DNA of 57,848 nucleotides, taken from the NCBI GenBank assembly GCA_009594995.1, contig VOPR01000060.1, forward strand, positions 1-57,848. The letters are read 5' to 3'. Positions 17,258 through 25,481 of this stretch are shown piece by piece; the stretch's first letter is position 1; every line of letters begins with the position of its first letter. This DNA comes from Nitrospira sp. GTDB taxonomy: Bacteria > Nitrospirota > Nitrospiria > Nitrospirales > Nitrospiraceae. Below the pieces are notes generated by a model. That model saw nothing but the letters and a program-made list of their open reading frames with translations. It did not search any database and was not told the origin of the DNA. The position numbers and the translations under genes are program-made.

Positions 17258-18139
17258 CTAAATCTCCACGGCATACCGCGCCAATAGATTCTTCACATGC
17301 CGGGATAGCCAGTCTGGGGAGCTTGTTTGCTGCCAATTCGCCCACATTTCCAAATAACTCAAGGCCTCAAATCCCAGTGCATCACCACTCACTGCCCTAG
17401 AAAACCGCTCAATCTCATCATGATGCCGTTTGAATTCGTCGAAGTTATTCCAGTTCGTCGGCTCCCAAAACAAATAGAGGAGTGCGGGAGAACCGTGCTG
17501 TTTCCCTGCAAACGTATAAGAAAGGCCCAGGGCATGCTTGATGAGTTGAGCGGCATCCAGATATTGATACTGATGGCTATTTGCCCGTAACACTTCAACG
17601 TATTTAAACCACAGGGAGCATTTCCGTTCTTTTGAAATCTTGTCATACGTCTTGGAGAAAACCGCCTTCTTGGGCAATAGATACTCTAAACACTTTGATT
17701 CAATACCCAACACAACATCAGGTGACTTCAGCAGCAGATCCAAATGAGGATCAGTGGCACGAGGACTGTACTGCTTCAGACCATTCGGGCAAGCCGCCTC
17801 AAACCTCAAGGACTGAAAAACTGGATAACTTTTCAGGATAAGTGTGCTTGGATCAGTTCTCCAAGGACCAAATGTATTCACAACCATGGCTGAAGAAGAG
17901 AACATAGCAGCCATTTTAGGCGGCTGACCTTTCCTACTGGTAAGCTCACTCCCTTTCCCCAATTCATAGTCTTCACGGAACTCAGACAAGCACACACCTG
18001 AAATGAGATTGGCTTCAACACTTTCCGCATAGTTGATATAGCGACCACCTGAGTTGTCGGGAAGTGCCATTCCTTTGCTTGCCCAATATGCCTGGCGAAT
18101 AGCCCGCTTCGAACGTTCAAGAGTTTTGTTATCGAGCAT
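17258..18139 (-). CDS. PD-(D/E)XK-like nuclease candidate, unrecognised family
   Basis: 293 residues. The segment DPHLDLLLKSPDVVLGIESK has the layout of a PD-(D/E)XK catalytic core: Asp134, then E147-S-K149 at the end of a hydrophobic strand. It is followed by AAQLIKHALGLSYTF, resembling the downstream Q-x2-KH-x-LGL helix of many restriction-like proteins, and by a buried strand PALLYLFWEPTNW. The ATG at 18139 lies inside the end of the phosphatase gene (11-base overlap) with GGGAGGAACC just upstream, so it is translationally coupled. Composition is clearly more AT-rich than the rest of the window (17641-17700 is 40% GC). No close family is recognised; nuclease activity is inferred. Confidence 0.7.
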   Translation of the reverse strand: MLDNKTLERSKRAIRQAYWASKGMALPDNSGGRYINYAESVEANLISGVCLSEFREDYELGKGSELTSRKGQPPKMAAMFSSSAMVVNTFGPWRTDPSTLILKSYPVFQSLRFEAACPNGLKQYSPRATDPHLDLLLKSPDVVLGIESKCLEYLLPKKAVFSKTYDKISKERKCSLWFKYVEVLRANSHQYQYLDAAQLIKHALGLSYTFAGKQHGSPALLYLFWEPTNWNNFDEFKRHHDEIERFSRAVSGDALGFEALSYLEMWANWQQTSSPDWLSRHVKNLLARYAVEI

Positions 18140-18665
18140 GAAGCGGTTCCTCCCAGGATATGAGAACAAGGATTTGAGCCGGCGTCAGTAGCGAGCCTGG
18201 GTGATGCCGCCCAAGCCATTCGATCGCTTCTTTCCCTGATAGCCCCAAGACGTCTCTAGCCAGCAATGCCGCAAACAAGGCCGTTCGTCCAAGACCCGCA
18301 GAGCAATGAATCAGAACATTGTGACCATCTGATGCACGCCCTCTCGCTTGCTTCAACACATGAGCAAGTTGGCCATTGCAAGGGATGCCGTAGTTGGGAG
18401 TGGGAAGAGAAAAGACCGTCAGGCCTTCTTCTTCGTAGAGTGCAAGCAAGTCCCTACCAGTTTTTTCACGACATTCCGCATCCTCAGCCAGCAACACAAC
18501 GGTTGAAACCAGCGCCTCTCTCATCTTCTGAAGCAAAATCTTATCAGGATCGTAGAGGCCGAACGGCATTGCACTGCCGTATATTTTCCCGTGCAAGCCA
18601 AGAGGATAATCCGTCAGAGTTGGTGTAATGCTAAGAGAGAGATTTGAGGATTTGTTTGGAGACAT
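18129..18665 (-). CDS. Dual-specificity (cysteine) protein phosphatase
   Basis: 178 residues. The catalytic P-loop HCSAGLGRTALF gives Cys121 and Arg127 (C-x5-R-T). IYGSAMPFGLYDP and VVLLAEDAECREKTGRDLLALYEEEG are typical of a prokaryotic DSP branch. In that branch the general acid usually lies in a PIPDxGxP-type loop; here the loop reads LPTPNYGIP, Asn91 where Asp is expected. The gene lies 13 bases after mrr and overlaps the following nuclease-like gene, so it is the middle of a three-gene unit. It may act on a phosphorylated protein or nucleic-acid substrate; its role in defence is inferred from position. Confidence 0.8.
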   Translation of the reverse strand: MSPNKSSNLSLSITPTLTDYPLGLHGKIYGSAMPFGLYDPDKILLQKMREALVSTVVLLAEDAECREKTGRDLLALYEEEGLTVFSLPTPNYGIPCNGQLAHVLKQARGRASDGHNVLIHCSAGLGRTALFAALLARDVLGLSGKEAIEWLGRHHPGSLLTPAQILVLISWEEPLHAR

Positions 18666-18678
18666 GGTTCGAGCGAAC

Positions 18679-19575
18679 TCATTCCTTATACTGCTTAAAA
18701 AATTCTAGATCGACGTCATAGGTCTTGCGAGGAGTAAGTCCCAATTCGAGATCTTCAAACATTACAAGTAGTCGCTCCCCGTCTACTAGTTCGATTGGAG
18801 GCACACCGTCGCGCATGGCTTCGCGCTTTGCTTCAGCAGTGAATGTTCCCGTGGTGAGAATAAGTCCCTTGTCGGCTCTACCCATCATGGCACCGCGGAA
18901 GTCTCTCACTGCCCCTGCGCCAACCGAACCGTCATATCGTTTGCACTGAAAGTAGACTCTAAAGCTGACGAACGGGTTAATCTGCAATACGCCATGACCG
19001 TCAAGGCCGCCATCCCCGGCCCGACCAGTTACGACAACTTCCTCAAAATCCGATTCCCGTAAGAGACGCTGGCATAATCTTTCAAACCCTGCCGGCGGCA
19101 AGGATTTCATCGTGGCTAGCAACTGTTCTCGATAGGTCGCATCAGGCATTTCGGGCAACGTGAGCTCTTCGATCGCAATCGATGTTGCTCTGCCAGCTGG
19201 AGTTGCGGGAGGCTCGACAGCTTCAGGACGTGCAGTAGTTTCCTGAACGCGTCTCACCATTTCACGAATCTCACCCTCAGAGAGCCGAGCCGCATTTCGA
19301 CCCTTTTCCGTTAAGGACCACACGCCTCGGCGCGAGGAGTCGATATAGCCATCCTTCACTAAATAAAAGCGTGCCCAATGCACCTGATTTTCAAACCGAG
19401 ACACGCCGTTGTCGAGTCGCTCCTCGAGAACAGCATCAGGTAGGGACAACTCCTTCGCAATGATCGGACACACTTCTGCCGGTCGCGCTGAACCACCGAG
19501 TCGCTTCAATACATCAAGTACCGGATTGACGTAATCGGAGAATTTTAGGATACGGGGCAATTCATCCTTGCTCAT
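18679..19575 (-). CDS. Mrr-like restriction endonuclease
   Basis: 298 residues. N-terminal winged-helix Mrr_N domain (residues about 10-95: YVNPVLDVLKRLGGSARPAEV ... RGVWSLTEKGR), a linker, then the Mrr catalytic PD-(D/E)XK domain: SLPPAGFERLCQRLLRESDF, TGRAGDGGLDGHGVL (Asp188, Asp192) and YFQCKRYDG (Q210-C-K212), then GLILTTGTFTAEAKREA. Mrr enzymes cleave methylated or modified DNA. It follows hsdR with a 145-base gap and precedes the phosphatase by 13 bases. A nuclease that reads modified DNA beside a type I methylase is notable because the host's own HsdM methylation must be tolerated. Confidence 0.9.
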   Translation of the reverse strand: MSKDELPRILKFSDYVNPVLDVLKRLGGSARPAEVCPIIAKELSLPDAVLEERLDNGVSRFENQVHWARFYLVKDGYIDSSRRGVWSLTEKGRNAARLSEGEIREMVRRVQETTARPEAVEPPATPAGRATSIAIEELTLPEMPDATYREQLLATMKSLPPAGFERLCQRLLRESDFEEVVVTGRAGDGGLDGHGVLQINPFVSFRVYFQCKRYDGSVGAGAVRDFRGAMMGRADKGLILTTGTFTAEAKREAMRDGVPPIELVDGERLLVMFEDLELGLTPRKTYDVDLEFFKQYKE

Positions 19576-19720
19576 TCTGTCAGCCTTCTTTCTCCGCCTT
19601 TCTTAGGTCGGGCGCTCCACGTTAGACTGGAGAACCATCTGAAATAAGTCGTGCCACCATTTCTATCCCCAAACCATCACCCCGGTTCATCGGAACAGCA
19701 AAAGCAGGGAGCTCACCTCA

Positions 19721-22700
19721 TCATGCCGCCAACGCGGTCGCCCGCACGGCGTCCAGAATATGCAACAAGTCGTCCAGTTCCCCCGGCTTGAAGAGACCGT
19801 CCGGGCCGTGCGGGCTCAGGTCGGTAAAGGGCGATTCATACAAACGGGCAGGCTCCATAACTCCATACTCAGTCAGGTGGTCCACGACCAAGTTGATGAA
19901 CTCAAGTTGGTTGGCGGTGAAAGTCTTGCCCGTAATGAATCCCGCAAGTACCTCTTTGGCCGCGCCTCGATCCATCCCCACTAGCGATCGCACGAAGAGC
20001 CCGAGGCCTTGGGCTTCCCCCGCAGCCCGACGGATGTCGTCCAGCGGGGCCGCGCCGCTCTCTGCAAGAACATGCTCTAGCTCGGAGAGGTCTGTGGCGG
20101 TGAGCGGCTGATTCGTCCGCAACTTGGCGATAACCACATGGTCGAGATGCTCGCGGAGGAACGTGCGCACTTTGGCGAGAAACTTCGCCTGATCAGTACC
20201 CACGGAGAACCCGGGAAGAACGACTTCCGTCTCGCTCCCCATGAGGTCCTCGAGGTCGGTGTAGACGGGCTGCCGTCGGCGCTTTTCGATGAACTGAACC
20301 AATGTGCGCAGGCGGCGACGCATCGCTTCCAACATCGGCACCGTCACGTCCAGCCACCATTCATCACTCTGCACATCCTGGATCAAGGCCAACTGCTCAC
20401 GAACCATTGGAATGGTGGCCTTTTCTTCCAGCAATCCCACAATCTCCCGGACGCGGTCGCGCAGGCGGGCGAATTCCGGCTCGACACGCAGCAAGGCCAG
20501 CTGCAGCCTCAGAACCAAGAGATCGAACCGCTTCGCCTCTTCGTTCTCGGAATCGAGTTCCGAAGGCAGGCCTGCGACCTCATGTGACAGCTCAGCCAGG
20601 TCCGGAGGTTCCAAGAGGCCCCAAGCTCCTGGATCGGTATACCGTTCAACCAGGCGACGGTGTGGACGGACGACGAAGTTGTTCACGTTCATCGCGGCCA
20701 CTTCCCCTTGCAGCACCGTTGCGACGGATTGACGCACCTCCGCTGTCGTTTTCGGATACCCATAGAGTGCCGGCGCCTCCGGCATGCCAAGCACAGGCAC
20801 CTCTTTCGCCTGACTATCAAGCGTGGCGATCAGTTCCAGCCGTGCCTGAAAGAGCCGTTTACCCAATGAGGCCGTCGCCGCCCCTTCCGTCCCAGGAATG
20901 TCTTGGCTGAAGTACTCCAGATTCTGGCAGTAATCGAAAACGTAGAAACTTTCCTTGTGACGGCCTGGCCCGAAAAGATCCGGACAGAGGCGCGTGCCAC
21001 GACCCACCATCTGCCAAAACTTTGTCTTGGATCGTACGAGCTTAAAGAAGATGAGGTTCACGACCTCGGGGATGTCGATACCGGTATCCAGCATGTCGAC
21101 CGAAATTGCGATATGTGGAGCCTTGTCCTTGTTGGAGAAGTCGTCGATCAGGCTCTGCGCATACTCGGTCTTGAACGTGATGACCCGAGCGAAGGCGCCT
21201 TTGAAATGCGGATAGTTGGCGTTGAAGCGGTCGGCAATAAAGTCGGCATGCGGCTGATTCTTGGCAAAGATGATCGTCTTGCCGAGCCGATCGCCGCCGG
21301 CCACCGTGAGCCCACGGGTCATCACATGTTGAAGCACCTTATCGACCGTGTCCTTATTGAAGAGCCAAGTGTTGACCGCTTCGGCCTCGACACGGTTCGG
21401 GACCGTGCCGTCGTCGCTCCACTCAATAGCATCCCACTGGTCTTTTTCGTCTTCCGACAGCTCGTCGTACCTGATCCCCTGGCGCGGAAACCTGAGCGGC
21501 ACCGAGACCGCTCGCGGAGGGACAAGAAATCCGTCGCGCACTGCCTCCTCCAGGGAGTAAGAGTCGGTCGGCACGCCGTTCTCGAGGTCGAAGAGGCTGT
21601 AAGTGTTGCGATCCACCTCATCCTTGGGCGTCGCGGTAAGGCCGACGAGCAGCGAATCGAAATAGTCGAAAATGGCGCGGTACTTCTGGAACACCGAACG
21701 GTGAGCCTCGTCGATGATCACCAGATCGAAATGTCCGACGCCAAATCGCCGCTGGCCGTCCGACGCCTCGTCGATCAGCCCCAACATGGTGGGATAGGTC
21801 GAGACGTAGACCCGCCCCTCGGTGTCTTTTTCGGTCACAAGGTTTATGGGTGAGGCATCAGGCAGATACCGCTTGAAGGCGTTCACCGCCTGCTTGACGA
21901 GCGCCACGCGGTCCGCGAGGAACAACACTCGTTTGACCCAGTTGCACTGCATCAACAGATCCGAAAGCGCGATCACCGTGCGTGTCTTGCCGGCTCCCGT
22001 CGCCATCACAAGCAGCGCCTTACGCTCATGGTCCCGCTCGAACGCCTCGGCAATACGGCGGATGGCCCGCGTCTGGTAATGGCGCTCGACGATAGTCGAG
22101 CTGATCGGCGCCGCTGCCGGCGAACGGCGTGTCTCCCGCCGCTGGATCTCAAGTTCCAGTTCCGCCTTCTTGTAGAACCCCTGCACCCGACGTGGTGGGT
22201 AACGGGTGTCGTCCCAAAGCCAATGCTCGTAGCCGTTGGAATAGAAGATCAGTGGCCGCCGGGCAAACTGCCGCTCGAGACAATCTGCGTACAGCTTCGC
22301 CTGCTGCTGCCCTTCCCGGGGATCGCGGCGGGTACGCTTGGCCTCCACCAGTCCCAGGGGCTGTCCATCGTCACCCCACAACACATAATCCACGAAGCCC
22401 TGGCCTGTTTCGTTCGGCATGCCGGTGACCTCGTACTCCCGATCGCGCAGTTGATCGAGCGGCCACCCGGCTTCCTTGAGCAGGAGGTCGAGAAAATAGT
22501 CGCGAGTCTCAGCTTCCGAGTAGTCGTGCTGGTCCGCCTGCGCAGAGGCCGCCTTCTTGGCCTCAGCGATCTCGGCGCGCAAGCGTTGTAACTCCGCATC
22601 GAGCGCGGTCTTGTCTGCGAGCAGACCCGCCAGGCTCTCGTCCTTCTCGCGCAGGCGCGCTTCCAGGGCCTGCAACTGTTCGGCCGTTTGAGTCGCGGCC

Positions 22701-23134
22701 GGCGCAGGTCGCGGGAGCGCAGCGGGATCGAAGGCAATTCCAGGGGCGGGTCGACCAGCCCGACCATAGGTGTGCGCAAACCAGTAGGCCACATGAAACA
22801 GCTCGCGTACCGCCGCGAGCGCATCCGCCTCCGGCACAGGGCGATGGTTATGCACCGCCCGGTTGCCGAGGGTGGTGATCACCCGCGCTTTGGTGAACAC
22901 GGCCTCACCGGCGGACTGCTTGAAACTGGGATCGTGAATCAGGGCGGAGAGATTGTCTTGATATGGGAGATGGAGGGCGGCATCATGCTTGTAGGCCCAA
23001 CCGACGGCCAGTTCCAGGGTACGTCGGGCGTAAAAGCAGGCCGTGCGAGGATCGCTGTGGACCGCCGCCTCCGCCTTTGACGCAGCCTCGGAGACGGCAG
23101 GCCATTCGCGCTGAAGAAAGATGAACTGGCTCAT
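19721..23134 (-). CDS. hsdR: Type I restriction endonuclease subunit R
   Basis: 1137 residues, full length for this subfamily. Order: N-terminal DUF4145 domain (about 10-125), coiled coil (150-200), HsdR nuclease domain (Asp249 in FVDYVLWGDD, E264-A-K266 in LVEAKRT), superfamily 2 helicase with Walker A ATGAGKT (378-384), DEAH box (475-478), GLTATP (498-503) and motif VI VGRGTRLCPDLFG, then the EcoEI-type C-terminal domain. The subunit translocates DNA and cuts at distant sites when HsdM/HsdS meet unmethylated target. DUF4145 plus EcoEI-type C-terminus places it in the EcoKI/EcoEI-like group. A 23-bp tandem repeat lies just upstream of its start. Confidence 0.95.
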   Translation of the reverse strand: MSQFIFLQREWPAVSEAASKAEAAVHSDPRTACFYARRTLELAVGWAYKHDAALHLPYQDNLSALIHDPSFKQSAGEAVFTKARVITTLGNRAVHNHRPVPEADALAAVRELFHVAYWFAHTYGRAGRPAPGIAFDPAALPRPAPAATQTAEQLQALEARLREKDESLAGLLADKTALDAELQRLRAEIAEAKKAASAQADQHDYSEAETRDYFLDLLLKEAGWPLDQLRDREYEVTGMPNETGQGFVDYVLWGDDGQPLGLVEAKRTRRDPREGQQQAKLYADCLERQFARRPLIFYSNGYEHWLWDDTRYPPRRVQGFYKKAELELEIQRRETRRSPAAAPISSTIVERHYQTRAIRRIAEAFERDHERKALLVMATGAGKTRTVIALSDLLMQCNWVKRVLFLADRVALVKQAVNAFKRYLPDASPINLVTEKDTEGRVYVSTYPTMLGLIDEASDGQRRFGVGHFDLVIIDEAHRSVFQKYRAIFDYFDSLLVGLTATPKDEVDRNTYSLFDLENGVPTDSYSLEEAVRDGFLVPPRAVSVPLRFPRQGIRYDELSEDEKDQWDAIEWSDDGTVPNRVEAEAVNTWLFNKDTVDKVLQHVMTRGLTVAGGDRLGKTIIFAKNQPHADFIADRFNANYPHFKGAFARVITFKTEYAQSLIDDFSNKDKAPHIAISVDMLDTGIDIPEVVNLIFFKLVRSKTKFWQMVGRGTRLCPDLFGPGRHKESFYVFDYCQNLEYFSQDIPGTEGAATASLGKRLFQARLELIATLDSQAKEVPVLGMPEAPALYGYPKTTAEVRQSVATVLQGEVAAMNVNNFVVRPHRRLVERYTDPGAWGLLEPPDLAELSHEVAGLPSELDSENEEAKRFDLLVLRLQLALLRVEPEFARLRDRVREIVGLLEEKATIPMVREQLALIQDVQSDEWWLDVTVPMLEAMRRRLRTLVQFIEKRRRQPVYTDLEDLMGSETEVVLPGFSVGTDQAKFLAKVRTFLREHLDHVVIAKLRTNQPLTATDLSELEHVLAESGAAPLDDIRRAAGEAQGLGLFVRSLVGMDRGAAKEVLAGFITGKTFTANQLEFINLVVDHLTEYGVMEPARLYESPFTDLSPHGPDGLFKPGELDDLLHILDAVRATALAA

Positions 23135-23162
23135 ATCCAGAGGGACCAGCCTCCCTGAGCGA

Positions 23163-23218
23163 TGTCACAGCTTGGTGTCATAGCCTGTCACAGCTACCTG
23201 TCAGAGCATGTCACAGCT
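23163..23218. repeat. 23-bp tandem direct repeat upstream of hsdR
   Basis: TGTCACAGCT occurs at 23163, 23186 and 23209, exactly 23 bases apart. Between these, related TGTCATAGCC (23176) and TGTCAGAGCA (23199) sit so that TGTCA recurs with alternating 13- and 10-base steps. It occupies the 76-base gap between fic and hsdR, extending into the last codons of fic, 29 to 85 bases before the hsdR start. Seen in sequence; a role as operator for hsdR is inference. Confidence 0.75.
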
Positions 23219-24290
23219 CACTGCGCCCTATTCCGGTTGCATCCACCACCGGGACATACGAGCGGTTCGGATCAGTGACCGCCACTGCCCCCGACTCGCG
23301 AACCAGGCCTTTTTCGAGCAGCAGATGCAGATCCCGTTGCAAGGAGCGGCGGCTCACGTTCGTGAACAACGGCTCCAACTCGCTGAGCGACAGAATTCCC
23401 GCCTCGTGGATCGCGACCAGAACGGCCGTCTGGCGCACGCCGAGCCGGTGGGCCTTGGCAACTACATCCGCGCGAATGATGGCCGTCCCGCGGTTCTTCA
23501 CCTCCTCGAGTTGCTGCATCAGTCCGCCCACGAAATACTCGAGCCAGCCGGTTACGTCCATGCCCTGCTCGCGCACGCTCTGGATGGCGCGATAGAAGGC
23601 GCCACGGTCGCGGTCATAGAACTCACTGAGGGTGAACAGTCGCTTGAAGTCGTACCCAGAGCGGTACAGGCAGAGCGTGGACAGGAGCCGAGAGGTCCGG
23701 CCGTTGCCGTCAACGAAGGGGTGAATGTGCACGAGTTGGAACTGGGCGAGGCCGGCCACCAACACCGGATGAATGCCCGTGTCAGCACGCAGCCACTCGA
23801 CTAACTCCCGCATCAGCGGTGGGACCTGTTCCGGTGGTGGAGGTGTATAAATGACTTCGCGCGTCTGACTATGGCCAACGTAATTTTGGATGAGACGGTA
23901 TTGCCCTGGTTGCGCAGCGCCGCCCCGTACATCCGTCACTAACCGCTTGTGAATCTCACGAATCAATGCCTCGGTGATCAGTTCGCCGCTGCCCAGATAT
24001 TCCGCCACCAGATTGAACGCCTGCCGATAGTTCAACAACTCGCGCACGTCATCGCGGCTGGCCCCCTCCACCTGTTCGCCCGCCCACAGGCGCTCGGCCT
24101 CATGGAGCGTAAGCTGTGTCCCCTCGATGTGCGTGGTGTGATGCGCTTCCAGCAGCAGCGCGCGCCGGCTCATGCGCCCGATCCAATCCTCCGAGAGAGT
24201 AGCAGCCTCCAGGAATCCGCGCGCGCGCTCAATCGCCGTGAGCGCGGCAGTGATCTGATTCGTGATCGTAAAGCGGGGGACGAAGGGCAT
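23211..24290 (-). CDS. Fic family protein (AMP-transferase type, class II)
   Basis: 359 residues from [10 protein letters not shown]. An N-terminal Fic_N region contains TTHIEG (52-57), which fits the inhibitory helix motif [ST]-x3-E-[GN] of class II Fic proteins. The Fic core motif [12 protein letters not shown] (190-201) matches H-x-F-x-[D/E]-GNG-x2-R, so catalytic His190 is present. A C-terminal winged helix ([20 protein letters not shown]) is typical of the DNA-binding Fic group. The ATG follows the hsdS stop by one base. Fic genes inside type I restriction operons are a known arrangement; the target is unknown. Confidence 0.9.
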   Translation of the reverse strand: MPFVPRFTITNQITAALTAIERARGFLEAATLSEDWIGRMSRRALLLEAHHTTHIEGTQLTLHEAERLWAGEQVEGASRDDVRELLNYRQAFNLVAEYLGSGELITEALIREIHKRLVTDVRGGAAQPGQYRLIQNYVGHSQTREVIYTPPPPEQVPPLMRELVEWLRADTGIHPVLVAGLAQFQLVHIHPFVDGNGRTSRLLSTLCLYRSGYDFKRLFTLSEFYDRDRGAFYRAIQSVREQGMDVTGWLEYFVGGLMQQLEEVKNRGTAIIRADVVAKAHRLGVRQTAVLVAIHEAGILSLSELEPLFTNVSRRSLQRDLHLLLEKGLVRESGAVAVTDPNRSYVPVVDATGIGRSEL

Positions 24291-24291
24291 G

Positions 24292-25479
24292 CTAGCGTTC
24301 TCCACGGAAGGCGCGGTGCTGAACTGTTGAGAAGAGGTCATTGAGCTTGGACAGAGAGGCACGGTGTTTGCGCTTTACGGCTTCCAGCGCTGCAAGTCGT
24401 GCGGCGAATTCGCGCTGTAACTTGACGGGCGGGAGTAACAGCGGAAAGCTTCGAAGCTGGGTCATATTAATAGTCGCTATGCCTGTAGTCTGTTTGGCTG
24501 AGCGAAGAAAGTAATGCTTTCCCCGCATGCTCCCTATAAGCCATTCAAGGAAAAACGGCTCCACCATGTCTGATTTAAGCCGAACGCGGAAAACATGATT
24601 CTGATGAATGCATTCTGAGAGCTCATTGCCCCAAAGCGTACCACGCCCAAGTTTATCTGGATCGCCCCCCTCAGTGAGCAAGAGGTCATCCTTGACCAAA
24701 CGATACCGCTCGATCTCTTCCTCCGTAGCCTCGATCGATTTCACCACGGAGAGATTGAGCGCACGATCCTGCACATTGATTACCGCTAGATACGGCACCG
24801 TTCGTGTCACTTTTCCACTGAGTTGCCGCCCCTTAGTGACCCCTGAAACAATTTCAGAAACTTCCCCAAGGTTGACGCCTTCCGGCCACCCCTTAGGATT
24901 CGTGACGGGGTCGCCGAACATGTCGAGGAAGATGGATTGAGTGAGGCTGTCGAGCTTGGCGATGGCGGCGCGGCGCTTGGCGCGCAGTTCATCCGCCTTG
25001 TCCAGGATCGCCACAATCCGCCGCTGTTCGGAAAGGGGCGGGAGAGGGATCGCCAGAGCTTTCAGCTTGTCGATCGGAAAGTTATCGGCCGTCGTCGCTC
25101 TCACCCACTGGAGAATGATCGGTGACCTCTCCTTAATGAATCGTGCAACATAGTCTGGGTGTACGCGCTCGGAACACAACAGCGCTTTCATATCTTGGTT
25201 GATAGCCACCGGCGCGCGCGATATTGCGACAGGTATCGTATGCTTCAAGACGCCAGATCGGACTACAACTAACACCGAGTTTGGCGGAACTAAGCGAGTT
25301 GCGCTGTTCTCGAGGCCAGATTGCGTAATGTTGATTTGCGACTCTCTGATTTCCCACCGCTTCATGTCCTTGGGAGTGACCCAGGGGATCGTACCGCCAT
25401 AGTAGGCAGCAACGTCCCGCGCGGGAGTGCCGCCTCCAACGAGATCACAGATGTCGCCAATCCTGACCCGGTGCGCCAT
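24292..25479 (-). CDS. hsdS: Type I restriction-modification specificity subunit S
   Basis: About 395 residues with two target-recognition domains. TRD1 starts [33 protein letters not shown] and ends in the conserved helical region [32 protein letters not shown]2 starts [21 protein letters not shown] and ends [32 protein letters not shown]. The two domains read the halves of a bipartite DNA target and dock HsdM and HsdR. The ATG at 25479 lies just after the hsdM TAG; a GTG at 25482 overlapping that stop is also possible. The TRD sequences are not ones I can match to a recognition site. Confidence 0.95.
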   Translation of the reverse strand: MAHRVRIGDICDLVGGGTPARDVAAYYGGTIPWVTPKDMKRWEIRESQINITQSGLENSATRLVPPNSVLVVVRSGVLKHTIPVAISRAPVAINQDMKALLCSERVHPDYVARFIKERSPIILQWVRATTADNFPIDKLKALAIPLPPLSEQRRIVAILDKADELRAKRRAAIAKLDSLTQSIFLDMFGDPVTNPKGWPEGVNLGEVSEIVSGVTKGRQLSGKVTRTVPYLAVINVQDRALNLSVVKSIEATEEEIERYRLVKDDLLLTEGGDPDKLGRGTLWGNELSECIHQNHVFRVRLKSDMVEPFFLEWLIGSMRGKHYFLRSAKQTTGIATINMTQLRSFPLLLPPVKLQREFAARLAALEAVKRKHRASLSKLNDLFSTVQHRAFRGER

Positions 25480-25481
25480 CA

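Noticed and set aside
20903..21853. 316-residue plus-strand frame opposite hsdR
   Set aside because: Shadow of the helicase region, no domain or start signal.
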